A model generated the notes under the pieces. The model did not search any database. It was not told where the DNA came from and saw nothing but the letters and a program-made list of their open reading frames with translations. A program made the translations under genes and the position numbers. A stretch of DNA of 16,629 nucleotides, taken from assembly GCA_031260235.1 (NCBI GenBank), contig JAIRKG010000017.1, forward strand, positions 1 through 16,629, written 5' to 3'. Shown piece by piece: positions 9,582-16,200 of this stretch; the stretch's first letter is position 1; each line of letters starts with the position of its first letter. Source of the DNA: Dysgonamonadaceae bacterium (GTDB lineage: Bacteria > Bacteroidota > Bacteroidia > Bacteroidales > Azobacteroidaceae).

Positions 9582-9591
9582 TACTTTTCAT

Positions 9592-10365
9592 CTACTTGAT
9601 CTTATTCCTCACTCCCTGTAAAAAAACTTTCATCTCTTCCATATCCCGCGCTTCTATAATTTTTAGGAGGTTGGCAAGTTCCTTGCGGATCTGTTCCAAC
9701 TGCCGGGGAGTTCTCGGATTAAAAAGAATTTCGGTCAACAGGTAATCATCTTCCGAAAGCAGACCTCGGGCAATGTCCATATGCTTTTTGAATGTTGTTC
9801 CCGGCGCCTCCTGGTGTTTCATCACAGAAGCAAAAATCAGCGTTGAGGAAAACGGAATGGACAGCGAATAGGCAATAGTTTCGTCATGCTCATCAAACGT
9901 ATATTCAAAGATATTCAGATTCAAACTGCCGTATAAATCCCTAAAAAAGACCTTTCCCAAATGGGAAGATTCGGAAATGATAATGGCATTTTCGGACGAA
10001 AGGCTGCCCAAACGAGCAAAAGTCGGTCCAAACATCGGATGCGTGGAAACATAAGACCGTCCGGTCTTTTCGTAAAACTCCTTCAACCCCGTCTTTACCG
10101 ATGCTATGTCGGAAATAATACAGGATTCGGGAACAAAAGGCAGGACCTGATTAAACGCCTCGATTGTATAGCGAACGGTAGCGGCATTAATCAATACTTC
10201 CGGTTGAAAGTCACTGATTTCTTCAGGCTTACTCATCCGGATACAATTGTAGGTAAAGCGCAACTTTTCTGGATTCGGGTCGAAAATGGCAACTTCGTGC
10301 ATAAAACTTAGTACATCGGCAAAGAAAGAACCCATCTTTCCTGCGCCTAAAATTTGAATTTTCAT
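9592..10365 (-). CDS. tyrA: Prephenate dehydrogenase (TyrA)
   Basis: TyrA converts prephenate to 4-hydroxyphenylpyruvate with NAD(P)+, the committed step to tyrosine. I start it at the ATG ending at 10365 (MKIQILGAGKMGSFF, 257 residues); two codons upstream there is only a TTG. The Rossmann motif GAGKMG is at residues 7-12, and the STHPMFGPT segment with the likely catalytic H109 is at 107-115. A helical C-terminal dimerisation domain follows. No ACT or other regulatory domain is visible, so feedback on the enzyme may be weak and control could rest on transcription. It is the last gene of the pheA-aminotransferase-DAHP synthase-tyrA unit and starts 13 bp after the preceding stop. Confidence 0.9.
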   Translation of the reverse strand: MKIQILGAGKMGSFFADVLSFMHEVAIFDPNPEKLRFTYNCIRMSKPEEISDFQPEVLINAATVRYTIEAFNQVLPFVPESCIISDIASVKTGLKEFYEKTGRSYVSTHPMFGPTFARLGSLSSENAIIISESSHLGKVFFRDLYGSLNLNIFEYTFDEHDETIAYSLSIPFSSTLIFASVMKHQEAPGTTFKKHMDIARGLLSEDDYLLTEILFNPRTPRQLEQIRKELANLLKIIEARDMEEMKVFLQGVRNKIK

Positions 10366-10381
10366 AATCAATTCGTAATTA
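10363..10381. repeat. Degenerate heptamer repeat between DAHP synthase-chorismate mutase and tyrA
   Basis: The 13-bp gap and flanking bases read as CATAATC, AATTCGT, AATTATT, the complementary version of the GAATTAC/TAATTAT-type units seen at 8096-8117. It is short, so chance in AT-rich sequence is possible. Confidence 0.35.
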
Positions 10382-11446
10382 TTTATTTAACATCTCTATT
10401 TGCTGCCGAATTGATTCCTCGTGAATAGCCTCCAAAAGAGTTTTCATAAAACCGGCGCCAACTCCCATTTTCTCTGCCTGCGAGATTCTGTTTTCCAGGA
10501 TTTCATCGTAGCGGACAGTTTGAAGCACAGGCATATTATGCTCTTTTTTGTATTGTCCGATTTCTTGGGAAACACGCATCCGTTTGGCTAAAATACCGAG
10601 CAGTTCGTTGTCGATTTCGTCAATTTGCTGACGGAGTTGCTCCAGATTTTCCGTCGTTTGTTTCGCTTCCCGAACAACAAGCATACTCAAAATGTAAGAA
10701 AGAATATCCGGCGTAATTTGTTGTTCCTTGTCACTCCACGCACAGTCGGGATTGCAATGCGATTCGATAATCAGCCCGTCGTAATTTAGGTCCATGGCCT
10801 GCTGGCTGATGGAAGCGATCAATTCGCGCTTTCCGCCGATATGGCTCGGATCGGAAAATATCGGAATGTTCGGAATCCTCCGTTTCAATTCAATCGGGAC
10901 ATGCCATTGCGGCAGGTTTCGGTATAATTTCTTGTCGTAAGTGCTGAACCCACGATGAATTATGCCGATTTTCCGAATGCCCGCGTTGTAAACTCTTTCG
11001 ATAGCGCCAATCCACAATTCCAAATCGGGGTTCACAGGGTTTTTAATCAACACAATGCCCATAAAACCGGAAACCTGCAAGGCTTCGGCAATTTCCTGAA
11101 CGGCAAAAGGATTGACGGACGTTCGGGCACCTATCCAAATAATGTCAATCCCATGCTTAACGGTTTCAAACACATGTTTTTTATTGGCAACTTCCGTCGC
11201 AACGTACATGCCGGTTTCCCGTTTCACTTTTTGTAACCATGCAAGCCCTTCCGAACCGACACCTTCAAATCCGCCCGGTTTAGTGCGCGGTTTCCAGATA
11301 CCCGCCCTGAAAATTTTGATTTCTCTCTTTGCCAAATCTTTGGCGGTTGTCATCACCTGTTCTTCCGTTTCTGCACTGCAGGGACCTGCGATAATAATCG
11401 GACGTTTGTCGCTGACGCCCGGCAGCAAAATTGATTCTAATTCCAT
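10379..11446 (-). CDS. aroF: Bifunctional DAHP synthase / chorismate mutase
   Basis: The 355-residue chain joins two enzymes of the shikimate and Phe/Tyr pathways. Residues about 1-260 are a type I-beta (KDO8P synthase-like) 3-deoxy-7-phosphoheptulonate synthase. It shows IAGPCSAE (19-26), KPRTKPGGFEG (52-62), RGFSTY (165-170), SDPSHIGGKRE (198-208) and ESHCNPDCAWSD (228-239); C23, H202 and E228 are probable metal or active-site residues. Residues about 267-353 are an AroQ-type all-helical chorismate mutase (LRQQIDEIDNELLGILAKRM, 271-290, then K300). In Bacteroidetes and some Firmicutes such fusions let prephenate or chorismate regulate carbon entry through the mutase domain. The gene symbol varies between annotations (aroA, aroF or aroG); the function is secure. 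Confidence 0.93.
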   Translation of the reverse strand: MELESILLPGVSDKRPIIIAGPCSAETEEQVMTTAKDLAKREIKIFRAGIWKPRTKPGGFEGVGSEGLAWLQKVKRETGMYVATEVANKKHVFETVKHGIDIIWIGARTSVNPFAVQEIAEALQVSGFMGIVLIKNPVNPDLELWIGAIERVYNAGIRKIGIIHRGFSTYDKKLYRNLPQWHVPIELKRRIPNIPIFSDPSHIGGKRELIASISQQAMDLNYDGLIIESHCNPDCAWSDKEQQITPDILSYILSMLVVREAKQTTENLEQLRQQIDEIDNELLGILAKRMRVSQEIGQYKKEHNMPVLQTVRYDEILENRISQAEKMGVGAGFMKTLLEAIHEESIRQQIEMLNK

Positions 11447-11459
11447 AATTTTATATTTT

Positions 11460-11519
11460 TAGTTACGAGTTACAAGTTATGAGTTACAAGTGAGCCTGTC
11501 GCTCGTAACTTGTAACTAA
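11460..11519. repeat. Heptamer repeat array with self-complementary arms
   Basis: Between the aminotransferase stop (11484) and the DAHP synthase start, and running into the end of the aminotransferase coding sequence, the plus strand reads as 7-base units AGTTACG, AGTTACA, AGTTATG, AGTTACA. After a short spacer come the complementary units GTAACTT and GTAACTA. The two halves could fold into an imperfect hairpin in the operon mRNA. Confidence 0.6.
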
Positions 11520-12677
11520 TTTTCTAATTCTCTCCAACGCTTCTTGCAGTTTCTCATCCTTGCAACAAAGCGAAATGCGGATATAATTGTTTCCGTTACT
11601 GCCGAAAACAAATCCGGGCGTGATAAAAACGTGCGCGCCATATAAAATCCGGTCGGCTAATTCTCCACTATCTTTGTATTTACCGGGAATTTTTCCCCAA
11701 AGGAACATGCCCGACTGCTTCGAATCGAACCGGCAACCGAGCGTGTGCATGATTGCTTCGGCAATCGTTTTTCTTCTTCGATATACTTCATTCATGGACG
11801 CATACCATTCTTCGGGGGCTTGCAAGGCTCTTGCCGCCGCCAGCATCATCGGTTTGAACTGTCCACTGTCGATATTGCTTTTCACTTTCAATATCCACCG
11901 GACAAATTGCGCGTTGGAAGCGAGCATGGCGATGCGCCATCCCGGCATGTTTTGCGATTTGCTCAAAGAGTTCATTTCAATACAAATTTCTTTGGCTCCG
12001 TCGATTGACAATATACTTTTCGGGTGGTCATTCAAAATAAAACTATAAGGATTGTCGTTACAGATAATTATCTTGTACTTATGCCCGAAGTCCACTAATT
12101 TCCGGTACAGTTCAAGCGTAGCCGGAGCGCCGGTCGGCATGTGGGGATAATTGACCCACATGATCTTTATGTTTGATAAATCAAGTTGTTCCAAAGCATC
12201 AAAATCCGGTTGCCAATTGTTCTCTTCTTTCAAATCATAAGGGATAACTTGCGCTTCGACCAAATGACCGACTGAAGTGTAAGTCGGATATCCCGGATTG
12301 GGCGTCAATACGCCGTCGCCCGGATTGAGGAAAGCCATGGAAATATGCAAAATGCCTTCTTTCGAGCCGATTAGCGGCTGAATTTCCGTGTCAAGATTCA
12401 AATCCACACCATACCATTGCTTGTACCAACCGGCAAAAGCTTTACGCAATTCAGGAATGCCCACATAAGACTGGTAGCCGTGTGTATCGGCTTTCTGCGC
12501 CGATTCGCATAACGTTTCAATGGCTTCCTTCGACGGCGGTAAATCCGGACTGCCTATGCCTAAACTGATTACATCCAATCCTTTCCGATTCATTTCCGCA
12601 ATTTCTTTCAGTTTTTGGGAAAAATAATATTCGCTGACCGAATACAGGCGGCGGGACGGTTCGATTTGTTTTGTCAT
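11484..12677 (-). CDS. Class I/II PLP-dependent aminotransferase, probably acting on phenylpyruvate and 4-hydroxyphenylpyruvate
   Basis: This 397-residue fold type I aminotransferase has the PLP-binding lysine at K240 in SLSKSQNMPGWR and the cofactor-ring Asp and Tyr in NDNPY (D208, Y211). Other features are the substrate-binding VNYPHMPTG (175-183), a GSKEG phosphate-binding loop (104-108), and a C-terminal YIRISLC with the expected carboxylate-binding Arg. Sequence style is close to LL-diaminopimelate and aspartate aminotransferases. Its place between pheA and DAHP synthase-chorismate mutase, with tyrA in the same unit, argues for the last transamination giving Phe and Tyr; this is inference from context, and an aspartate or DAP role cannot be excluded. 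It starts 22 bp after pheA stops. Confidence 0.85.
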   Translation of the reverse strand: MTKQIEPSRRLYSVSEYYFSQKLKEIAEMNRKGLDVISLGIGSPDLPPSKEAIETLCESAQKADTHGYQSYVGIPELRKAFAGWYKQWYGVDLNLDTEIQPLIGSKEGILHISMAFLNPGDGVLTPNPGYPTYTSVGHLVEAQVIPYDLKEENNWQPDFDALEQLDLSNIKIMWVNYPHMPTGAPATLELYRKLVDFGHKYKIIICNDNPYSFILNDHPKSILSIDGAKEICIEMNSLSKSQNMPGWRIAMLASNAQFVRWILKVKSNIDSGQFKPMMLAAARALQAPEEWYASMNEVYRRRKTIAEAIMHTLGCRFDSKQSGMFLWGKIPGKYKDSGELADRILYGAHVFITPGFVFGSNGNNYIRISLCCKDEKLQEALERIRKLVTSYERQAHL

Positions 12678-12699
12678 AAATTTTATAAAATGAATGATT

Positions 12700-13560
12700 T
12701 TAGCAACATGATTTTAAATCCTTAAATTCCCTGTATTCTCCCAAAATCTTTAAATCCCTCATCAACGGACGGGCAGCATTCAAGCCCTGCTTGTAATTCA
12801 AAATATCCGTGAAAGTCACATCAACATAAAACAAATATTCCCATTCGCAGCCTAAAATCGGCAAAGATTGTATTTTCGTCAGATTCAGGTTGTAGAAATA
12901 GAAGATTGTCAATATTTTAGACAGGCTTCCTTCCGCATGCAGGAGGGTGAAGACAAGCGACGATTTATTGATTTCGCCGCTTTTGACCAACTCTTCGGCT
13001 ATACGGCGGTTTGAAATGATCAGGAAACGGGTGAAATTTCGCTTGTTCGTTTCGATTCCTTCTTCCAAGACTTGCAAACCATAGAGTTCGGCGGCATATC
13101 TACTGCATATTGCCGCATGTCCTTTCTGTTTGTTTTCGGCGATGATTTTCGCGATTAACGCCGTGTCTTCCCCCTCTACAATCTTTATCCTGGGAAGCAT
13201 TTTCAAATAATCGGCGCATTGCATCAAAGCAATCGGATGAGAATTGACCTCAGTGATCGTTTCGACCGATTCGCCGGGCAAGGCAGCAAAACTGTGGCGG
13301 ATGCGGATTTTTTGTTCACCGATAACAACTAAATCACTTTCCCGAATCAATTCATTGTTATGCAGCAAACTTCCTGCGATTGTGTTCTCTATCGCCATGA
13401 TACCGATAATATTCGGGTCTTTTTTCACGGCCGAAATCACATCTTTAAACTGACTACAAGGAAGAATATTGATATTTTCTTCCCCTTTTTCTTTGAAAAA
13501 TTGGCGGGCGGCTATCTCATGATAGGCGCCTTCGATCCCTTGAATGGCAATTGTTTTCAT
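12700..13560 (-). CDS. pheA: Prephenate dehydratase with C-terminal ACT domain
   Basis: This enzyme converts prephenate to phenylpyruvate for phenylalanine synthesis. I use the ATG ending at 13560 (MKTIAIQGIEGAYHE, 286 residues); five further in-frame codons upstream begin with a non-standard start and add nothing conserved. The dehydratase domain spans about 1-185, with GAYHE (11-15), IAIENT-like IMAIENT (54-60) and the conserved NFTRFLIIS (175-183), which holds the catalytic Thr-Arg-Phe. The ACT domain (about 203-280) has the GSLSK motif (211-215) but KIQSLP (229-234) where the classical feedback motif is ESRP. No chorismate mutase is fused here; that activity sits on the DAHP synthase gene. 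It is the first gene of the operon, directly behind a Phe/Tyr-codon attenuator. Confidence 0.94.
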   Translation of the reverse strand: MKTIAIQGIEGAYHEIAARQFFKEKGEENINILPCSQFKDVISAVKKDPNIIGIMAIENTIAGSLLHNNELIRESDLVVIGEQKIRIRHSFAALPGESVETITEVNSHPIALMQCADYLKMLPRIKIVEGEDTALIAKIIAENKQKGHAAICSRYAAELYGLQVLEEGIETNKRNFTRFLIISNRRIAEELVKSGEINKSSLVFTLLHAEGSLSKILTIFYFYNLNLTKIQSLPILGCEWEYLFYVDVTFTDILNYKQGLNAARPLMRDLKILGEYREFKDLKSCC

Positions 13561-13577
13561 TTTTACACAAATCAATT

Positions 13578-13609
13578 AAAAAAAAATCCCGCCGGTTCGG
13601 ACAGGATTT
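13578..13609 (-). terminator. Intrinsic terminator of the Phe/Tyr attenuator
   Basis: On the minus strand a 10-bp stem (AAATCCTGTC against GGCGGGATTT, with two G-T wobbles and a 6-nt loop; stem-loop 13584-13609) runs into nine consecutive T (13578-13586, three of them in the stem). The structure ends 17 nt before the pheA start codon, so it must be an attenuator for pheA and not the terminator of an upstream gene; the nearest upstream gene on that strand lies beyond the divergent metY. Confidence 0.85.
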
Positions 13610-13652
13610 TATATTCATTATTTATATTTCGTTTTTATCACACAAAACCCTG
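13602..13652 (-). promoter_or_regulatory. Antiterminator pairing of the Phe/Tyr attenuator
   Basis: CAGGGTTTT (minus strand, 13652-13644) begins 2 nt after the leader-peptide stop codon. It can pair over 9 bp, with one G-T wobble, to AAAATCCTG (13610-13602), which is the 5' arm of the terminator. The two structures exclude each other. A ribosome that finishes the leader peptide would cover CAGGGTTTT and let the terminator form; a ribosome stalled on the Phe/Tyr codons would leave it free. Confidence 0.75.
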
Positions 13653-13654
13653 TT

Positions 13655-13711
13655 TTACCCCTTGTTAGTGTAAAAGTAATAAAAGGAATATGTAAAGTAA
13701 AAACGACTCAT
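13655..13711 (-). CDS. Phe/Tyr-rich leader peptide of the pheA operon (attenuator sensor)
   Basis: An 18-codon reading frame on the minus strand encodes MSRFYFTYSFYYFYTNKG. Nine of its residues are Phe (4) or Tyr (5), and it has no Trp. It starts about 22 nt after the predicted transcription start and stops 2 nt before the antiterminator strand. The operon behind it makes exactly phenylalanine and tyrosine. The peptide itself is not expected to have a function; the ribosome's progress through the Phe and Tyr codons would report the supply of charged tRNA-Phe and tRNA-Tyr. It is comparable in design to pheL of enteric bacteria but unrelated in sequence. I know of no gene name for it. Confidence 0.85.
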   Translation of the reverse strand: MSRFYFTYSFYYFYTNKG

Positions 13712-13739
13712 TGCTTGTTTGTTTTCAAAAATCAGGGGA

Positions 13740-13769
13740 CAAATGTAATGCTTTTTTTTAATATGCAAT
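13740..13769 (-). promoter_or_regulatory. Bacteroidetes-type promoter of the pheA operon
   Basis: On the minus strand ATTG (13766-13769, three of four matches to TTTG) is followed after 18 nt by TACATTTG (13740-13747), an exact TAnnTTTG -7 element. The predicted start near 13733 lies just ahead of the leader-peptide ATG at 13711, as expected for an attenuated operon. Confidence 0.6.
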
Positions 13770-13819
13770 CACTAATGTCCACTAAAAAACAAAAAAGTTC
13801 TTTGAAATTATTATATACC

Positions 13820-13900
13820 GGCGGTTACGCCCCCCCTCGCCATCGCTCCCCGTCCGCACCCCGTCATTGCGAGCCGCGTAGCGGCGCGGCAATCCAGAAA
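13820..13900. repeat. REP-like GC-rich palindromic element between pheA and metY
   Basis: A GC-rich block interrupts an otherwise AT-rich intergenic region. It contains GGCGGTTACGCC (short palindrome) and then CGTCATTGCGAGCCGCG with CGCGGCAATCCAG, an imperfect palindrome (ATTGC at 13866-13870 pairs with GCAAT at 13889-13893; GCCGCG at 13873-13878 with CGCGGC at 13885-13890). Sequences of the form CGTCATTGCGAG...GCAATCCAG are familiar as dispersed intergenic repeats in many bacteria. It has no transposase and only one copy is in this window. The rest of the 401-bp gap between pheA and metY holds the attenuator and pheA promoter (13578-13769) and an AT-rich stretch (13901-13961) in which I see no convincing metY promoter. 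Confidence 0.65.
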
Positions 13901-13961
13901 AAGAATATAAATTAGTTATGAACATTCACTAAAAAAACAATAATTATAAAACAAAAAGAAA

Positions 13962-15242
13962 ATGAGTACAACGAAAGAACAGGGTTTCGACACTCTAAAA
14001 ATCCACGCGGGTTACAACCCGACGGAACATCAAGGCTCCATACAGGCGCCGATTTATCAAACAACAGCCTTTGAAGTCGGTTCGCCGGAACGCGCGGAAC
14101 GTCTTCTGCGGTTTGAGGAATTTGGGCTGTTGTACAGCCGGATAGGTAACCCTACGCAGGCGGCGCTTGAACAGCGCGTTGCTGCGCTCGACGGCGGCGT
14201 TGCGGCTGTATCTGTTGCATCGGGGATGGCTGCAGTATCGTATGCCATATTGAACGCCGGCGAAGGCGGGCGCGTTATCGCTGCCGGACAAATCTACGGC
14301 GGCACTTATGACGCTTATCGCAAACTGTATCCGAACCTCGGCGTACAGATTGACATCGTAGACGACATCAACGACCTGAAAGCCGTCCGCAAGGCCATTA
14401 AACCGGATACAAGGGCTGTCTTCGTAGAATCGATCAACAATCCGGTGAACATCATTGCCGACATCGAAGCAATCGCCAATCTCGCTCACGAAAACGGTCT
14501 TCCTTTGATTGTCGACAACACGCTCGCAACGCCCTACCTGTGGAAGCCTATCCTGAACGGCGCCGACGTTGTGGTCTATTCGGCGACCAAAGCGCTTAGC
14601 GGACACGGCTCCATTATCGGCGGAATCATCGTCGATGCGGGAAAATTCAACTGGTTCGCAGGACGGCATCCCCATTTCGAGAAGCAGGTCTATACGCTGG
14701 GCGGCAAAACCATTGGGGAAGTGTTTCCCGATTTCCCGTTTGCGGCGCGGGCGCGGAGTTATTATCTCAACCTGCTCGGCGCGGCGCTGTCGCCTTTCGA
14801 CGCTTATCTGATATTGCAGGGTATCGAAACGCTGTCCGAACGTCTCAAAAAACAGAGCGAATCGGCACAAATCATTGCCGAATATCTGTCGAATCATCCG
14901 AAAGTCAAATGGGTAAGTTATCCTACGCTGCCGGGCGGCAAATACAAAAAACTTGCCGAAAAATATTTACTCAAAGGATCCGGCGGCGTCTTTTCGTTCG
15001 GGTTCAAAGGAACGCAGGAAGAAATCTACAATTTCCTCAATACCGTAAAACTGTTTTCGTATCATGCCAACCTGGGTGACACCCGTTCGCTGATAATCAA
15101 TTCACCGAAAACCACCCATCACGAGTTGACGGAGGACGAAAAAAAGCGCACCGGCGTGCCGCCCGAAACCATCCGCCTGTCTATCGGGCTTGAAGATGTA
15201 AACGATTTAATTGCCGATTTGGAGCAGGCGTTTAACAGCTAA
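13962..15242 (+). CDS. metY: O-acetylhomoserine sulfhydrylase / methionine synthase-type Cys/Met metabolism PLP enzyme
   Basis: MetY joins O-acetylhomoserine with sulfide to give homocysteine, or with methanethiol to give methionine directly. The 426-residue protein is a full-length member of the Cys/Met metabolism PLP family. It shows the N-terminal TLKIHAGYNP and SIQAPIYQTTAF (11-20, 26-37), the phosphate-contacting YSRIGNPT (58-65), the pyridine-ring Asp in IVDNTLATP (D185), and the PLP lysine K210 in SATKALSGHG. The long insertion around FNWFAGRHPHFEK (about 228-240) is typical of O-acetylhomoserine sulfhydrylases and not of cystathionine synthases. It is 85 bp upstream of the nifH-like gene on the same strand. 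This neighbourhood suggests methanethiol as the in vivo sulfur donor; that is inference. Confidence 0.93.
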   Translation: MSTTKEQGFDTLKIHAGYNPTEHQGSIQAPIYQTTAFEVGSPERAERLLRFEEFGLLYSRIGNPTQAALEQRVAALDGGVAAVSVASGMAAVSYAILNAGEGGRVIAAGQIYGGTYDAYRKLYPNLGVQIDIVDDINDLKAVRKAIKPDTRAVFVESINNPVNIIADIEAIANLAHENGLPLIVDNTLATPYLWKPILNGADVVVYSATKALSGHGSIIGGIIVDAGKFNWFAGRHPHFEKQVYTLGGKTIGEVFPDFPFAARARSYYLNLLGAALSPFDAYLILQGIETLSERLKKQSESAQIIAEYLSNHPKVKWVSYPTLPGGKYKKLAEKYLLKGSGGVFSFGFKGTQEEIYNFLNTVKLFSYHANLGDTRSLIINSPKTTHHELTEDEKKRTGVPPETIRLSIGLEDVNDLIADLEQAFNS

Positions 15243-15263
15243 TTGAGTCCATACGTAGTTTTG
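15231..15263 (+). promoter_or_regulatory. Possible promoter for the nifH-like gene
   Basis: TAGTTTTG (15256-15263) fits the -7 pattern TAnnTTTG, with TTTA (15231-15234, three of four matches to TTTG) 21 nt upstream. The upstream element lies in the last codons of metY. This would allow the nifH-like gene to be transcribed apart from metY, starting near 15270. The spacing is slightly long, so confidence is moderate. Confidence 0.4.
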
Positions 15264-15327
15264 TATCTGTATTTATGATAAAAAAAGTCCGTGCCTTTGC
15301 GACTTGAAAAGTTTAATTTTATACGAC

Positions 15328-16188
15328 ATGTCAAATAAAAAGATCAAACAGATTGCCATTTATGGTAAAGGAGGTATCGGAAAATCAACGACAACCTCAA
15401 ACATTAGCGCCGCTTTAGTAGAAGCCGGCTACAAAGTTTTGCAATTCGGCTGCGACCCCAAGAGCGATTCGACAAACACTTTACGAGACGGGAAATACAT
15501 TCCTACTGTTCTGGATTTGTTGCGTGAGAAATCGAAAGTTGATGCTCACGAAGCGATATTCCAGGGATTCAAAGGCGTATATTGCGTCGAAGCAGGCGGA
15601 CCGGCGCCGGGCGTCGGATGTGCCGGACGTGGAATTATCACGGCAGTCGAATTGTTGAAACAGCAAAACATTTTCACGGAACTGGATTTGGATTATGTCA
15701 TTTTCGACGTCCTGGGTGACGTGGTATGCGGCGGCTTTGCCGTTCCCATTCGCGAAGGTATCGCCGAACATGTTTTCACCGTTTCGTCGTCGGATTTCAT
15801 GGCTATTTATGCGGCAAATAACCTGATGAAAGGCATCAAGAAGTATTCCAATACCGGCGGTGCATTGTTTGGCGGCATCATTGCCAATTCAATCAACAAC
15901 GAATACCAGCAGTCGATTATTGACGATTTTGCCGGTAAGACAGGTACGCAAGTCGTGGAATACGTGCCGCGCTCAATAACCGTCACGCAGTCGGAACTGT
16001 CGGGACGAACAACTATCGAAGCGCAACCCCAGTCGAAACAGGCGGATATTTATCGCAGTCTGGCTTTCAAGATTCACGAGCATACCGAATCGAAAGTCCC
16101 TACGCCGCTCAATATCGACGAACTCCGTAACTGGTCGGCCTTATGGGCCGACCAGTTGCTCGCTATCGAATCAAAAGCCAATGATTAA
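15328..16188 (+). CDS. NifH-like iron protein of a nitrogenase-like reductase (MarH-type candidate)
   Basis: This is an ATP-dependent electron-donor protein of the NifH/BchL/CfbC family. I start at the ATG at 15328 (MSNKKIKQIAIYGKGG, 286 residues); an in-frame TTG at 15304 adds only eight poor residues. The P-loop GKGGIGKST is at 13-21, and switch-type GCDPKSDST at 41-49. The two cluster ligands are C98 (GVGCAGRG) and C134 (DVLGDVVCGG), with R101 at the NifH ADP-ribosylation position. Both Cys and the Walker residues are intact, so it should be active. It differs from molybdenum NifH at several conserved spots: PKSDSTNTLR for PKADSTRL, and SSDFMAIYAANN for SGEMMALYAANN. This places it, by eye, among nitrogenase-like group IV-type proteins. 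With MetY upstream and a NifB-like gene 16 bp downstream, a methylthio-alkane reductase iron protein is the best guess; a true nitrogenase is the main alternative. Confidence 0.85.
   Translation: MSNKKIKQIAIYGKGGIGKSTTTSNISAALVEAGYKVLQFGCDPKSDSTNTLRDGKYIPTVLDLLREKSKVDAHEAIFQGFKGVYCVEAGGPAPGVGCAGRGIITAVELLKQQNIFTELDLDYVIFDVLGDVVCGGFAVPIREGIAEHVFTVSSSDFMAIYAANNLMKGIKKYSNTGGALFGGIIANSINNEYQQSIIDDFAGKTGTQVVEYVPRSITVTQSELSGRTTIEAQPQSKQADIYRSLAFKIHEHTESKVPTPLNIDELRNWSALWADQLLAIESKAND
16129..16157 (+). repeat. Perfect 12-bp inverted repeat inside the 3' end of the nifH-like gene
   Basis: AACTGGTCGGCC (16129-16140) and GGCCGACCAGTT (16146-16157) are exact reverse complements separated by TTATG. In RNA this is a 12-bp, GC-rich hairpin with a 5-nt loop, ending 31 bp before the stop codon's last base. 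It is translated as part of NWSALWADQL. No T-run follows, so it is not a standard terminator. Confidence 0.9.
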
Positions 16189-16200
16189 TCACTAATCATT
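16180..16200. repeat. Inverted repeat across the stop codon of the nifH-like gene
   Basis: AATGATTA (16180-16187) and TAATCATT (16193-16200) are perfect inverted copies around ATCAC. The left arm contains the stop codon, and the right arm ends four bases before the nifB-like ATG. The bases also follow the 7-base periodicity of the other junction repeats. The hairpin would be weak because it is AT-rich. Confidence 0.7.

Noticed and set aside
13715..13915. 66-codon plus-strand frame between pheA and metY
   Set aside because: Its C-terminal half (APRHCEPRSGAAIQ) is the translation of the REP-like palindrome, a well-known source of spurious small proteins; the rest covers the pheA promoter.
13918..13932. 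Four-codon leader frame before metY (Met-Asn-Ile-His)
   Set aside because: Too short to judge, contains no Met or Cys repeat, and no terminator or antiterminator follows.
13901..13961. SAM riboswitch or strong promoter upstream of metY
   Set aside because: The stretch is AT-rich without stable stems; TAGTTATG at 13913-13920 only partly fits the -7 element and has no TTTG at the right distance.
13995..14897. 300-codon open frame on the minus strand opposite metY
   Set aside because: It lies wholly within the intact metY gene in antisense and has an Arg-rich translation typical of a GC-skewed shadow frame.
15328..16188. Identification as BchL/ChlL or CfbC iron protein
   Set aside because: A NifB-like cofactor maturase follows directly, which those systems do not need, and there are no chlorophyll or F430 genes nearby.
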